From M30B80 sp965656935 (lineage in GTDB: Bacteria > Pseudomonadota > Alphaproteobacteria > Rhodobacterales > Rhodobacteraceae): DNA of 64,000 nucleotides. Numbering within the stretch: the stretch's first letter is position 1; each line of letters opens with the position of its first letter. This document shows positions 33,174 to 42,574 of the stretch, one piece after another. The notes under the pieces were generated by a model. That model was not told where the DNA came from. It was given only the letters and a program-made list of their open reading frames with translations, and searched no databases. The stretch covers positions 186,001-250,000 of the forward strand of contig CBFHMG010000003.1 in the NCBI GenBank assembly GCA_965656935.1, written 5' to 3'. The position numbers were made by a program, and so were the translations under genes.

Positions 33174-34541
33174 TCACCCCAGTTCAGCAAAAACCGATTT
33201 CAGCGCGGCGTCGAGTTTATCAAACATCTCGTCCATCTGGGTATCGCTCAGGATGAAGGGCGGGCAGAGCACGACAGATTGACCAAGAGGGCGGCAAATC
33301 AGCCCGTGATCGGTGCAGGTATTGGCGATGCGCTCACTGACCGAGAGATGCCCTTCGAAGGGTGTTTTGCTGTCCTTGTCGCGCACGGCCTCAAGGGCCC
33401 ACATATAACCGATGCCGCGTAGCTCGCCGATATTTTGGTGTTTGGCGATTTCGGCCAGCCCCGCCTCCATTCGCGGCGCGCCTTCGCGCACCATCTCGAG
33501 CAGGCCTTCGTTTAGCACCACATCAATCGCTTTGAGCGCGACCGCACAGCCCACAGGATGGCCCGAGGCGGTGAAGCCATGCGGGAATTCCTCGACCGGA
33601 TCGATGGCGGCTTGCAGGCGGTCCACCATGTCAGGCCCAAGGATCACCGCGCCCATTGGGAAATACCCCGCCGTCAGCACTTTGGAGGAGATAATGGCAT
33701 CTGGCATGAAGTCATAGGTTTCGAAGCCCCAGATATTGCCCGTGCGCCCGAAACCGCAGATCACCTCATCGGCGATCAGGGGGATGCCGTGTTTCTTGAG
33801 GATGGGCTGGATCGCTTGGAAATACCCCTCGGATGGTGGGATGACCCCGCCTGCGCCCATGACGGGTTCGGCGAAAAAGCCTGCGATGGTGTCAGCGCCT
33901 TCATGGGCGATGACATCTTCCAACTCCTGCGCCAGACGCGCCGTGAATTGGGCTTCGGTCTCGCCTTCCGCGCCAAAGCGCCAGAAATGCGGACAGCTCA
34001 GATGAACAAAGCCATCCATCGGCAGGCCGAACAGCTCGTTATAGGGTTTTGCCGTCATCGAGGCCGAGACAGCCGTCACCCCGTGATAGGCATTGTGACG
34101 GGTCAGGATTTTGCGGGCCTGCGGGCGACCTTCCGCGCGGTTAAGAAACCACAGCATTTTGACCATGGTGTCATTCGCTTCTGACCCTGAATTGGTATAG
34201 AAGACCTTGCCGCGTGGGTAGGGCGAGACCTCGACCAGCCGCTCGGATAGGGCAACAGTTTGGTCCGACATGCGGCCAAAGAAGGCGTGATAGCCTGGAA
34301 AGCGGTCATATTGCGCTTTGGCAGCTTCGGCCAAACCTTTGTGGTCAAAGCCCGCCACCATATTCCAAAGCCCCGAATTGGCATCGAGATAGCGTTTGCC
34401 ATGGGTGTCGACGACATAAGGCCCTTCCCCATGGGTCAGAACAACGGTTCCCCGATCACGGATCGAGGGCAGGTCGGTAAAGCCGTAGAGGCTGAATTCC
34501 TCGGCGCGGGCTTCCCAAGAATTGGGGGCATGGTCGGTCAT
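33174..34541 (-). CDS. Class III aminotransferase (amine or beta-alanine:pyruvate type)
   Basis: A 455-residue PLP enzyme. GLWNMVAGFDHKGLAEAA, YPRGKVFYTNSGSEANDTMV, PLIADEVICGFGRTGNIWG and DAIISSKVLTAGYFPMGAV (catalytic Lys) are class III omega-aminotransferase signatures. ATG 34541 has GAGG 6 nt upstream; the longer frame is unsupported. It lies downstream of the gamma-glutamyl amine genes, suggesting a role in deaminating putrescine-like amines or beta- or omega-amino acids. The exact substrate is unknown. Confidence 0.87.
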   Translation of the reverse strand: MTDHAPNSWEARAEEFSLYGFTDLPSIRDRGTVVLTHGEGPYVVDTHGKRYLDANSGLWNMVAGFDHKGLAEAAKAQYDRFPGYHAFFGRMSDQTVALSERLVEVSPYPRGKVFYTNSGSEANDTMVKMLWFLNRAEGRPQARKILTRHNAYHGVTAVSASMTAKPYNELFGLPMDGFVHLSCPHFWRFGAEGETEAQFTARLAQELEDVIAHEGADTIAGFFAEPVMGAGGVIPPSEGYFQAIQPILKKHGIPLIADEVICGFGRTGNIWGFETYDFMPDAIISSKVLTAGYFPMGAVILGPDMVDRLQAAIDPVEEFPHGFTASGHPVGCAVALKAIDVVLNEGLLEMVREGAPRMEAGLAEIAKHQNIGELRGIGYMWALEAVRDKDSKTPFEGHLSVSERIANTCTDHGLICRPLGQSVVLCPPFILSDTQMDEMFDKLDAALKSVFAELG

Positions 34542-34653
34542 GATGGCCTCATTGGGTGACATGTAGATAAAGGCTATCGCGGGGAATGAGACGCCGCAAT
34601 CTGGATTATGGGATCCTGCGGTCGCACTCATCTGTCTTGGCATGTGAGGCATT

Positions 34654-34683
34654 AAAAAACGCGCGCCTTGCGGGGCGCGCGTT
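34654..34683 (-). terminator. Intrinsic terminator of the DegT-type gene
   Basis: AACGCGCGCC (34658-34667) pairs with GGCGCGCGTT (34674-34683); on the minus strand the stem is followed by TTTTTT. It is 27 nt after the stop of the leftward DegT-type gene and separates it from the class III aminotransferase. Confidence 0.87.
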
Positions 34684-34710
34684 CAATTCGAGAAGTGCGA
34701 TGTTTCAGCT

Positions 34711-35934
34711 TTAGGTGCCGTAGGCGCGTGGCTGCTCCATCACATCCGCGGCGGCCGCCAGCAGGGCGTCTGCAACGAAATCCAGTTCGGGCTTTGTGAG
34801 GCGCACAGGCAGGCGCACATCGCAGGCCCGCATCAGCATGTCGCGGGTCTGGGGCAGTTCGGGCATATCGCCAGGGATGAACTGCCAATTCCAAAAAGCG
34901 CGAGCATTATCGGTTGAGAGGCCAAAGACCTGCACTTTCACACCACGGTCCGCGGCCGCGGCTTGGAATGCACGGGCATCTTCATCGCTGTCGAACCCGA
35001 CCAGATTGAACTGGATCGAATCTGGCGCACGCTCCTCAGGGCCGAGGGGGGGAGGCACATCAAGCCAAGCCGAGCCGTTCAGCCGATCAGCCACATAATC
35101 ATGATTGGCCAAACCATCGCGCACGCGACGCGGAAGCTCGTCGATCTGGGGGCGGATCACAGCCGCCGAGAGGTTTTGCAGCCGAAGATTATAGAGCGGC
35201 AGTTTGTTCTGCCAGCGAGCGAAAGCATCAGCCAATTCGGGGTCGTTCTGACCATTCGGGCCTTTGTGCTTTTTCCAGTTATGCTCATATGCGCCCGACA
35301 TGATCACGGCGCGCGCCACAACATCGGGGTCATCGGTGATCATGATGCCACCTTCGCCTGCGTTGAGCATCTTGTAGGATTGGAAGCTGAAACAGCCGAT
35401 CTTGCCGATCGTGCCGATCTTTTTGCCATGCCATTGCGTGCCGAGCGAATGGGCGGCGTCCTCGATTACGGGAATGCCGCGCGCATCACAAAGCGCCATG
35501 ATCGCATCCATATCGGAGGTATGACCACGCATATGGCTGATCATGACCGCGTCGATGCTGTCATCCAGCTTGGCTTTGAAATCGTCCATATCAATGCGGT
35601 AATTCGGGCCGACCTCGACCAGAACGGGTTGCATGCGGGCATGCACGATCGAAGATGGCACGGCCGCGAAGGTAAAGGCAGGTATCAGGATGCGTGCACC
35701 CGCTTCGAGGCCAAGCGCTTCGAGCGACAAGAACAGCGCCGCAGAGCAGCTTGAAACAGCCAGCGCGTATTTCGAGCCCATCATATCCGCAAATTCACGC
35801 TCCAGAAGGGCCACGGGGGCGTCAGCGGGGGCAGTGTAGCGAAACAGATCGCCTGATTGCAGCAGCCGGTCAATTTCGGCGCGCGCGGCCTCGGGGATGG
35901 GTTCGGCATCATAGACGTTCGGTGCGAGGGCCAT
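34711..35934 (-). CDS. DegT/DnrJ/EryC1/StrS family aminotransferase
   Basis: A 407-residue PLP enzyme of the sugar-aminotransferase/AHBA-synthase family. LAVSSCSAALFLSLEALGL, LIPAFTFAAVPSSIVHA, IPVIEDAAHSLGTQW and GCFSFQSYKMLNAGEGG (catalytic Lys) are family signatures. AAGG lies 7 nt before the ATG, and an inverted repeat sits just upstream. Members act mostly in nucleotide-sugar or antibiotic pathways, so its place inside an amine-catabolism locus is unexpected. It is framed by its own terminator and a 95-bp upstream gap, so it may be a separate unit. Confidence 0.88.
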   Translation of the reverse strand: MALAPNVYDAEPIPEAARAEIDRLLQSGDLFRYTAPADAPVALLEREFADMMGSKYALAVSSCSAALFLSLEALGLEAGARILIPAFTFAAVPSSIVHARMQPVLVEVGPNYRIDMDDFKAKLDDSIDAVMISHMRGHTSDMDAIMALCDARGIPVIEDAAHSLGTQWHGKKIGTIGKIGCFSFQSYKMLNAGEGGIMITDDPDVVARAVIMSGAYEHNWKKHKGPNGQNDPELADAFARWQNKLPLYNLRLQNLSAAVIRPQIDELPRRVRDGLANHDYVADRLNGSAWLDVPPPLGPEERAPDSIQFNLVGFDSDEDARAFQAAAADRGVKVQVFGLSTDNARAFWNWQFIPGDMPELPQTRDMLMRACDVRLPVRLTKPELDFVADALLAAAADVMEQPRAYGT

Positions 35935-35944
35935 GAATTAACCT

Positions 35945-35967
35945 TTTTGAAATTCTCTCTTTCAAAA
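35945..35967. promoter_or_regulatory. 8-bp inverted repeat before the DegT-type gene
   Basis: TTTTGAAA (35945-35952) and TTTCAAAA (35960-35967), separated by 7 bp, 11-33 bp upstream of the ATG and next to the ribosome binding site. It could be an operator, or an RNA hairpin that influences translation. Confidence 0.4.
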
Positions 35968-36029
35968 TTCTTTAAATGAAGCACGGCTAAATTTCCAGCG
36001 AAGCTTTTGTGACACTGCGTCAGGGGCGG

Positions 36030-37331
36030 TTAGATGCCGAGCCTGTCGCGCAGGGCGAACCAAGTCATGGCAAGGGTCAGCATCGGGCTGCGCAATGTAT
36101 CCCCACCTGGAAAGGTCGGGACGGGCAGCGCCTCGAATGTGGCCAGACCCTCTTCTTGGCCCAAGACGGCCTCGGCCATCACGCGCCCTGCCATGCCCGA
36201 AAGCGCCACGCCATGGCCCGAAAACCCCGCGCCCGACAAAACATTGGGGGCGATGCGCGCGACATGCGGCAAGCGGGTGACCGTCACGGCCAGCGACCCG
36301 CCCCAGACATGATCAACCGCCACGCCTTTGAGTTGCGGGAAAAGATGTTCCATCCGCGCAATAAGCGCTGTGGAGATATCGCGGGGAAAGCCGATGGAAT
36401 AGCTCTCGCGCCCGCCAAAGAGAAAGCGCTTTTCATCGTCGAAGCGATAGTAATTCACCACGAATTTGCTATCCGATACGGCGATATCTTCTGCAAGAAC
36501 TTCCTGCCAGCGATCAGGCAGCGGCTCGGTCGCGGCGATGAAGGAATTGATCGGCAAGACCTTGGTGTTCACTTGCGGCAGGATATCGGGAAGATAGCCA
36601 TTGCCCGCGACAATCACATGCCCCGCACTGACCGAGCCGCCACGCGTCATCAGCCGCAATTTGCTGCCCATCTGAACATTGGTCACTTCGCTTTGCTCGA
36701 AGATCAAGGCACCTGCCACCTCGGCTTCGCGGGCTAGGGTCAAAGCATAGGCCAGCGGTTGAAGATGCCCGCCCGATGCGTCCATCGTGCCACCGACATA
36801 GAGCGGGGATTTCACAAGGGTTGTGAAGGCCTCGCGCTCCATGACCTCGGTGTGATGGCCGTAGCGTTCGGCCAGATGCTCGGCCTCGGCGCGGGCATGG
36901 GCCAGATCGGCCTGTTTGTATTCGCCATGCGCGATGCCCGATTTATACTTGGCTTCGGGCGCGTGATCCTTGCAGAAATTGCGCAATTGCGCCTTGGCCT
37001 CTTGCGAGATGTCCCACAGCGCATGGGCGCGGGTCTGGCCCAGTTTCTGTTCCAGCCAGTTTTGCGATTTATTGAAGCCAGAATGGACCTGCCCGCCATT
37101 GCGGCCCGAGGCGCCAAAGCCAACGCGATGGGCATCCAGCACAACTACGCGCCTGCCCGCGCGTGCCAAGGTCAAAGCGGCCCAAAGCCCTGTGAAACCT
37201 GCGCCGATGACGGCGACATCCGCACTGATATGGCCCTGAAATTTCGGGCGATCAGGAGGGCTGGGAAGGGCCGCCAAATAGCTGGAGGGCGCGTGCTGCC
37301 CAAGCCTGTCATTGCGATAAAGCGGGTTCAT
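36030..37331 (-). CDS. puuB: FAD-dependent gamma-glutamyl-amine oxidase (PuuB-like)
   Basis: Predicted to oxidise the gamma-glutamylated amine to an aldehyde. The 433-residue DAO-family protein starts MNPLYRNDRLGQHAPSSYLA, then has the FAD-binding DVAVIGAGFTGLWAALTLA and VGFGASGRNGGQVHSGFN, with NVLSGAGFSGHGVALSGMAG near the C-terminus. These are features of PuuB/OrdL oxidases. The start at 37331 overlaps the upstream ligase gene by 4 nt (ATGA). The substrate amine is inferred from context only. Confidence 0.88.
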   Translation of the reverse strand: MNPLYRNDRLGQHAPSSYLAALPSPPDRPKFQGHISADVAVIGAGFTGLWAALTLARAGRRVVVLDAHRVGFGASGRNGGQVHSGFNKSQNWLEQKLGQTRAHALWDISQEAKAQLRNFCKDHAPEAKYKSGIAHGEYKQADLAHARAEAEHLAERYGHHTEVMEREAFTTLVKSPLYVGGTMDASGGHLQPLAYALTLAREAEVAGALIFEQSEVTNVQMGSKLRLMTRGGSVSAGHVIVAGNGYLPDILPQVNTKVLPINSFIAATEPLPDRWQEVLAEDIAVSDSKFVVNYYRFDDEKRFLFGGRESYSIGFPRDISTALIARMEHLFPQLKGVAVDHVWGGSLAVTVTRLPHVARIAPNVLSGAGFSGHGVALSGMAGRVMAEAVLGQEEGLATFEALPVPTFPGGDTLRSPMLTLAMTWFALRDRLGI

Positions 37332-38692
37332 ACATTCGTCAGCAGATGTTCGCGCTCCCACGGGCTGATGACTTGCAGGAATTCTTTATATTCCAATTCC
37401 TTCACCGCCGTGTAGACGCGGCAGAACTCAGGCCCGAGGGTCTCTGCCATGGCTTCGTTTTCCGAGAAGAGGCCAAGCGCATCCCCAAGTCCGCGCGGGA
37501 TACCATCATCACTGGCATAGGCATCGCCCTTGAATTCGGGGCTGGGGTCCTTGCCTTCGGTCAGGCCCAGATAGCCACAGGCCAATGAGGCCGCGAGGGC
37601 GAGATAGGGGTTGCTATCCATGCCGGGAAGGCGGTTTTCAACGCGGCGGCTGGCAGGATCAGAGACAGGAACGCGCAGCCCTGTCGTGCGGTTGTCGCGC
37701 CCCCATTCAAGGTTAATGGGCGCTGCGAAATCAGGCACATAGCGGCGGTAGCTGTTCACATAAGGGGCCAGCAGAGCAATCGTCGAAGGCATATGGCGCT
37801 GCATGCCCGAGATGAAATGCAGGAAAGCAGGCGTCTCCGAGCCATCGGGATTTGAGAAGATATTCTTGCCCGTTGCCTGATCGACGACGGAGTGGTGGAT
37901 ATGCATCGCACTTCCAGGCTCGCCCTCGATAGGTTTGGCCATGAAGGTGGCATAGCAGTTGTGGCGCAGTGCGGCCTCACGGATCATCCGTTTGAAGAAG
38001 AAGATCTCATCGGCCAGACGCACAGGCTCACCATGGCGCAGGTTCAATTCGATCTGGCCCGCGCCGCCTTCTTGCAAAATACCATCAATTTCGAGGCCCA
38101 TGGCTTCAGCGAAGTCATAGATATCGTCGATCACGGGGCCGTATTCATCAATCGCGCTCATCGAATAGGCCTGCCGCGCGGCAGCCCTGCGGCCCGAGCG
38201 CCCCATCGGCGGCTCGATCTCGCGGGCGGGGTCGGTATTGGGGGCGACGAGGTAGAATTCCATCTCGGGGGCGACGATGGGGTCCCAGCCTTTGGCGTTA
38301 TACAATTCGACCACACGCTTGAGCACATTGCGCGGCGCAAAGGGAACAGGTCTGCCCTGTTGGTCATCGATATTATGGATCACCTGAAGCGTCCAATCCG
38401 CCGTCCAAGGGGCGGGCAGGGCGGTGTCCCAATCAGGGGTCAGGACCATGTCAGGTTCGGTATATCCATCGGATGAGGCATCGGCCCAATCGCCCGTGAT
38501 GGTCTGGAAAAAGATCGAATTGGGCAGGTAGAAATGCGACTGGCGCGCGAATTTCGGGCCAGGCATCGCCTTGCCGCGCGCTACACCTGCAAGGTCCGAG
38601 ACGATGCATTCCACCTCATCAAGGCGGCGGTTCTCCAGAAAGAGGCGCGCGACCTCGGGCAGTTTCTCCAAAAAGTCCTGCGAGGTGCTCAT
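37328..38692 (-). CDS. puuA: Glutamine synthetase family gamma-glutamyl-amine ligase (PuuA-like)
   Basis: Predicted to join glutamate to an amine with ATP. The 454-residue protein has GS-fold signatures: VAPEMEFYLVAP, QEGGAGQIELNLRHGEP, FMAKPIEGEPGSAMHIHHSV and NRLPGMDSNPYLALAASLA. It lacks the N-terminal features of true GlnA and resembles PuuA-type enzymes. Both ends overlap neighbours by 4 nt (amidotransferase upstream, oxidase downstream), so it is part of one operon. It is one of two such ligases here. Confidence 0.88.
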   Translation of the reverse strand: MSTSQDFLEKLPEVARLFLENRRLDEVECIVSDLAGVARGKAMPGPKFARQSHFYLPNSIFFQTITGDWADASSDGYTEPDMVLTPDWDTALPAPWTADWTLQVIHNIDDQQGRPVPFAPRNVLKRVVELYNAKGWDPIVAPEMEFYLVAPNTDPAREIEPPMGRSGRRAAARQAYSMSAIDEYGPVIDDIYDFAEAMGLEIDGILQEGGAGQIELNLRHGEPVRLADEIFFFKRMIREAALRHNCYATFMAKPIEGEPGSAMHIHHSVVDQATGKNIFSNPDGSETPAFLHFISGMQRHMPSTIALLAPYVNSYRRYVPDFAAPINLEWGRDNRTTGLRVPVSDPASRRVENRLPGMDSNPYLALAASLACGYLGLTEGKDPSPEFKGDAYASDDGIPRGLGDALGLFSENEAMAETLGPEFCRVYTAVKELEYKEFLQVISPWEREHLLTNV

Positions 38693-39375
38693 GCGGGCAC
38701 CTGTGCCTTGTCTAGAACGGCGGCAAGCATTTCGGCCAGCCTTTCATTCTGCGTGGCATGGGCCAGACCGTCTTCGGCCTTTGCCAGCAAATCATCAGGC
38801 ACCACGCCGCGTCCACGGGTCTCAATCAGGTGGTTGACCACGGGGGCTTGGAATTCAGGATGGGGCTGGACTGTCAGGATACGCTCACCATAGGCAATTG
38901 CGGCATGGGCGCAGAAATCTGATGACCCGAGGGTTTGCGCCCCTTCAGGCAAGGTGATCACCTGATCCTGATGCCATGCATTGAGGTGCAGCCTTTCGCC
39001 ATTGATTTCATAATCCTGCCGCCCGACACACCAGCCGCCTGCGAATTTTTCGACATGGCCGCCAAAGGCTTGCGCGATGATCTGGTGGCCAAAGCAAATC
39101 CCCACCAGAGGCGCGCCCTTGTCACGGATGGCGCGAAGCAGCACTTCTAGGGGCCGGATAAATGCGTGATCTTCATAGACCCCGTGTTTGGAGCCTGTAA
39201 CCAGCCATGCATCCGCTGCATCAAGACTGTCGGGAAACTCCATATCGACCACATTGAACACGACATAGCTATAGCCGCGCCCGTCGAAGAGATTTGCAAA
39301 CATAGCTGCGTAATCGCCATGCGCTGCCCGCATGTCGTCGGGCAGATGGCCAGTTTGAAGAATGCCGATTTTCAT
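38689..39375 (-). CDS. Class I glutamine amidotransferase-like hydrolase
   Basis: A 228-residue GATase1 protein with nucleophile GICFGHQIIAQ (Cys) and the His-Glu pair QPHPEF. In polyamine gene clusters a class I GATase (PuuD-like) hydrolyses the gamma-glutamyl bond, but this protein looks more like the GMP-synthase-type GATase, with KFAGGWCVGRQDYEI in between. It overlaps the next ligase by 4 nt. A hydrolase role in the same pathway is inferred. Confidence 0.85.
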   Translation of the reverse strand: MKIGILQTGHLPDDMRAAHGDYAAMFANLFDGRGYSYVVFNVVDMEFPDSLDAADAWLVTGSKHGVYEDHAFIRPLEVLLRAIRDKGAPLVGICFGHQIIAQAFGGHVEKFAGGWCVGRQDYEINGERLHLNAWHQDQVITLPEGAQTLGSSDFCAHAAIAYGERILTVQPHPEFQAPVVNHLIETRGRGVVPDDLLAKAEDGLAHATQNERLAEMLAAVLDKAQVPA

Positions 39376-39452
39376 TGGGTGCTCGTCAACAGGGTTACTT
39401 GGATACGGTATGCTTCAGGCTGGATGCGGGCAAGGGGATTTGATGGCGTGGC

Positions 39453-40787
39453 TCACACGGTGTCGAGATAAAGCTCCAATTGTTCATCGGGGCTGAGATC
39501 TTCCATATATTTCAATTCCTGCCTTTTAGTGGCGAGGAAATTCTGGATCAGGCCTTTGGGGAAAATGCGCGCGATCTCGGGGCTTGTGGAAAAGGCTTCA
39601 ATCGCGCCACCCCATGTGGCGGGCAGATGGGTGAGGTCTTTGTTATAGGCATTGCCCGTGATGGGCGCGGGCGGTTCCTTACCATCTTCGATACCGTTCA
39701 GCGCCGCGCCAAGGATAGCCGCGATCAGCAGATAAGGGTTGGTATCGCCGCCTGCGACGCGATGCTCGATCCTGCGGGCGGCGTGCGCGCCCGAGGGGAT
39801 ACGCAGCGCGCTGGTGCGGTTTTCATAGGCCCATGCAATTCCAGTGGGCGCATGGGCCCCCGGCACAAGGCGGTCATAGCTTGAGGCATGTGGCGCAAAA
39901 ACCAGCATCGAGCCCGCCATCGCCTTCATGCAACCCGCCACGGCATGGCGCAATTTATCAGCGCCTTTGGAGGTCCCATCATCAAAGATGTTCTTTCCCT
40001 GCGCATCGAGAACCGAGAAATGCATATGCATGCCATTGCCCGAATAATCGACATAGGGTTTGGCCATGAAGCTGGCGGCAAAGCCGTATTTCCGCGCAAG
40101 CCCGCGCACCAATAGTTTGAAAAGCCATGCGTCATCGGCGGCCTTCAGGGCATCGTTTTGATGCATCATATTGATCTCGAACTGCCCCGGGCCTGCCTCG
40201 GAAATCAGGGTATCGGCGGGGATATCCATGGCTTCGCAATGGTCATAGAGATCGGTGAAAAATTCATCAAAGGCATCAAGCTGGCGCAGCGCCAGAATTT
40301 CGGCCTGTTGGCGGCGTTTGCCCGAGCGTGGTGAGCGCGGCACGCGCAATTCTGCCCCTTTGTCATCGATGATGTAGAATTCCAGTTCGGTCGCCACCAC
40401 AGGTGTCAGTCCCAGTTTTTTGTAGCGCTCGACCACTGTGGCCAATGCATGGCGCGGATCGCCTGCGAAGGGGCGGCCATCCTCATGGAACATCCAAAGC
40501 GGCAAAAGCGCCGTGGGGGCCTGCAACCATGGCATCGGCACAAAGCCTCGTTCCGTAGGCAGCAGCACCCCGTCAGGATCGCCGCTTTCAAAGACCAAGG
40601 GGCTGTCATCAATATCCTCGCCCCAGATATCGAGGTTCAGGACAGAGAAGGGAAAGCGCGTACCTTCCTCGAGAGCCTTGCCTGCAAAGCGGCGCGCGAT
40701 CCGTTTGCCGCGCGGCTGCCCATTGAGATCGGATGCCGCAACGCGGATCGTTTTGATCTCGGGGTTTTCCAGCAGGAAATCGGTCAT
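39453..40787 (-). CDS. Second glutamine synthetase family gamma-glutamyl-amine ligase
   Basis: A 444-residue GS-fold ligase: VVATELEFYIIDD, ISEAGPGQFEINMMHQND, FMAKPYVDYSGNGMHMHFSV and RVAGGDTNPYLLIAAILGA. ATG 40787 overlaps the permease stop by 4 nt (ATGA), and the start MTDFLLENPEIKTIRVAASD fits the family; the longer frame lies inside the permease gene. It differs clearly from the other ligase at 37.3 kb, so the two probably act on different amines or at different steps. Confidence 0.87.
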   Translation of the reverse strand: MTDFLLENPEIKTIRVAASDLNGQPRGKRIARRFAGKALEEGTRFPFSVLNLDIWGEDIDDSPLVFESGDPDGVLLPTERGFVPMPWLQAPTALLPLWMFHEDGRPFAGDPRHALATVVERYKKLGLTPVVATELEFYIIDDKGAELRVPRSPRSGKRRQQAEILALRQLDAFDEFFTDLYDHCEAMDIPADTLISEAGPGQFEINMMHQNDALKAADDAWLFKLLVRGLARKYGFAASFMAKPYVDYSGNGMHMHFSVLDAQGKNIFDDGTSKGADKLRHAVAGCMKAMAGSMLVFAPHASSYDRLVPGAHAPTGIAWAYENRTSALRIPSGAHAARRIEHRVAGGDTNPYLLIAAILGAALNGIEDGKEPPAPITGNAYNKDLTHLPATWGGAIEAFSTSPEIARIFPKGLIQNFLATKRQELKYMEDLSPDEQLELYLDTV

Positions 40788-41623
40788 CTGATCAGGTTCA
40801 TACGAATGCGAAGGCGTGGGCGTTCGGTCTTTGGAAGATGGCTGTTCAGCCTGCGATTGATCCATCCAAACAGGGTGATGATCACCAATGTAAGAGCCAC
40901 AAAATAGACCGCAACAATCGGGTAGGGCACGAAGGGGTTAAAGGTGCGATCGGCAAAATAGCTCGCGTAATAAAGCGCGTCCCCCTTTTGCTGGAAAGCG
41001 GGGAAGGAGGAGAAGAACACAAGCGCTGTTGCATGGAACAAAAAGATCGCCTCATTCGTATAGCCGGGCCATGCCAGACGCATCATGGTGGGAAAGGTGA
41101 TGCGGCGAAACTTGCTCCAGCCTGTAATCCCATAGGCATCGGCGGCCTCAAGATCGCCCTTGGGAACCGAGCGCAGGGCCCCATAGAAAATCTCGGCGGC
41201 ATAGGCGGATGTATTGCAGAACAGGACCAGCAGCGCGCCAAGCCATGCACGGGCAAACCAGCGGGTCTCGGCCTCGATCATGATGCCGAAAACCTCGAAT
41301 TCGACGCCAAGGCGCGGCAGCATCACAAAGGCCTCATAGGCCATGAAAAACTGAATGAAGAGGGGGGACCCGCGGAAGATGAAGATGAACCATTCCGCAG
41401 GCTTGCGCGCGATTGCCCGCGCCGAGTTTTTGCCTAGCGCTAAGGCCACGGCGAAAAAGAACCCAAAGCCAAGCGCCAGCACCCCGAAATACACATTCCA
41501 GATCATGCCCGAGCCGATCAGAACGATCTGGTCGCATAGGGTGATATCCGTGCGCGGCAGCAGCCGCTCGCCGATCCCGATGGAGCGCAGACCATAGGCA
41601 TGGAGGCTGTCCCAACAACTCAT
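40784..41623 (-). CDS. ABC transporter permease, polar amino acid (HisM-type)
   Basis: A 279-residue inner-membrane permease with about five hydrophobic segments. AEWFIFIFRGSPLFIQFF and the EAA loop AADAYGITGWSKFRRITFPTMMR mark the His/Glu/Gln/Arg-opine permease family. ATG 41623 overlaps the other permease by 4 nt; a longer frame to 41767 overlaps that gene out of frame. It is part of the importer with the genes at 41620, 42614 and 43365. Confidence 0.9.
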   Translation of the reverse strand: MSCWDSLHAYGLRSIGIGERLLPRTDITLCDQIVLIGSGMIWNVYFGVLALGFGFFFAVALALGKNSARAIARKPAEWFIFIFRGSPLFIQFFMAYEAFVMLPRLGVEFEVFGIMIEAETRWFARAWLGALLVLFCNTSAYAAEIFYGALRSVPKGDLEAADAYGITGWSKFRRITFPTMMRLAWPGYTNEAIFLFHATALVFFSSFPAFQQKGDALYYASYFADRTFNPFVPYPIVAVYFVALTLVIITLFGWINRRLNSHLPKTERPRLRIRMNLIR

Positions 41624-42501
41624 ATATCTGCCCTGCGCATTTGCTCGCCCGCCAAGGTGGCTTGCCCGCGTGACAATCTTGCCGTCAAGCGCGACAGCAC
41701 CAATTCGGAGACACGGGTGAAGGCGAGATAGAAGACCAATAGGCCGAGGAAATACCAGAACCGCCAATCGGGATGGGGGTATTGATAGGCCGAACTGCGT
41801 GAGCCACCCAATTCACGGGCCCAATAGACGATATCCTCAATGCCGAGCAGGAAGAGCAGCGGGGTCGCCTTGATCAGGATCATCCAGACATTGCTGAGGC
41901 CGGGAAGGGCATAAATCCACATTTGCGGCACCAGAACGCGCCAGAAAACCTGTCGGCGCGACATGCCATAGGCCTCGGCGGTTTCAAGCTGTGCGCGCGG
42001 CACGGCCTGCATCGCGCCGAACAGCACATTGGCGCAGAATGCGCCGAATACGATGGCATAGGTGAAAATCGCGAGGAAAAAATTATAGGTCTCATGCACC
42101 CATTGCGGCGAATTGCTTTGCGGGGTGCGTGCGGCATCGCAGACGATGAAATTCGGGCCTTGGCGGATCGGCTCGTTCCAATCGGGGCAGAGCGTGACGT
42201 GGAACAGGTATTCGATGCCCTGATCCAGCACGAGGACGAAAAAGAGGAAAAACACGATATCGGGAACGCCGCGCACCATCGCCGTATAAAGCCGCCCCAG
42301 CCAGCGGATGGGCAGAATATTGGAGCGTGCGGCGGCAGCGGCGGCAAAGCCGAATGCCAATGCGGTCGGGGCCGTGAGCGCAAGGATGGCGAAGACGATC
42401 AGGAAGCTTTGGTAGAATAGAAAATGCGCGCCATTGGTCAGGTAGCACCCAAACCAGACGAGGGTTTTTAATTGGCTTGGATCTGCGCAGATTTCGAACA
42501 T
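41620..42501 (-). CDS. ABC transporter permease, polar amino acid (HisQ-type)
   Basis: A 293-residue permease. LYTAMVRGVPDIVFFLFFVL and the EAA loop TAEAYGMSRRQVFWRVLVPQMW are the family hallmarks. An insertion of about 45 residues between two membrane segments (LFHVTLCPDWNEPIRQGPN onward, with two Cys) is longer than in HisQ and may form a periplasmic loop. It overlaps the second permease by 4 nt and lies 112 bp downstream of the binding-protein gene. Confidence 0.9.
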   Translation of the reverse strand: MFEICADPSQLKTLVWFGCYLTNGAHFLFYQSFLIVFAILALTAPTALAFGFAAAAAARSNILPIRWLGRLYTAMVRGVPDIVFFLFFVLVLDQGIEYLFHVTLCPDWNEPIRQGPNFIVCDAARTPQSNSPQWVHETYNFFLAIFTYAIVFGAFCANVLFGAMQAVPRAQLETAEAYGMSRRQVFWRVLVPQMWIYALPGLSNVWMILIKATPLLFLLGIEDIVYWARELGGSRSSAYQYPHPDWRFWYFLGLLVFYLAFTRVSELVLSRLTARLSRGQATLAGEQMRRADI

Positions 42502-42551
42502 TTTGCCTCAGAGGAGGAAGGGCGGCTCCAAATGGCACATGGTGCTGTTTT

Positions 42552-42573
42552 CGTATTTGGAGAAAGATGAAAG
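42552..42573 (+). repeat. Dispersed GTATTT element, copy 5
   Basis: CGTATTTGGAG followed by AAAGATGAAAG. It lies between the binding-protein and permease genes, next to the hairpin at 42575-42602, so hairpin plus element again occur together as at 6797-6858. Confidence 0.6.
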
Positions 42574-42574
42574 A

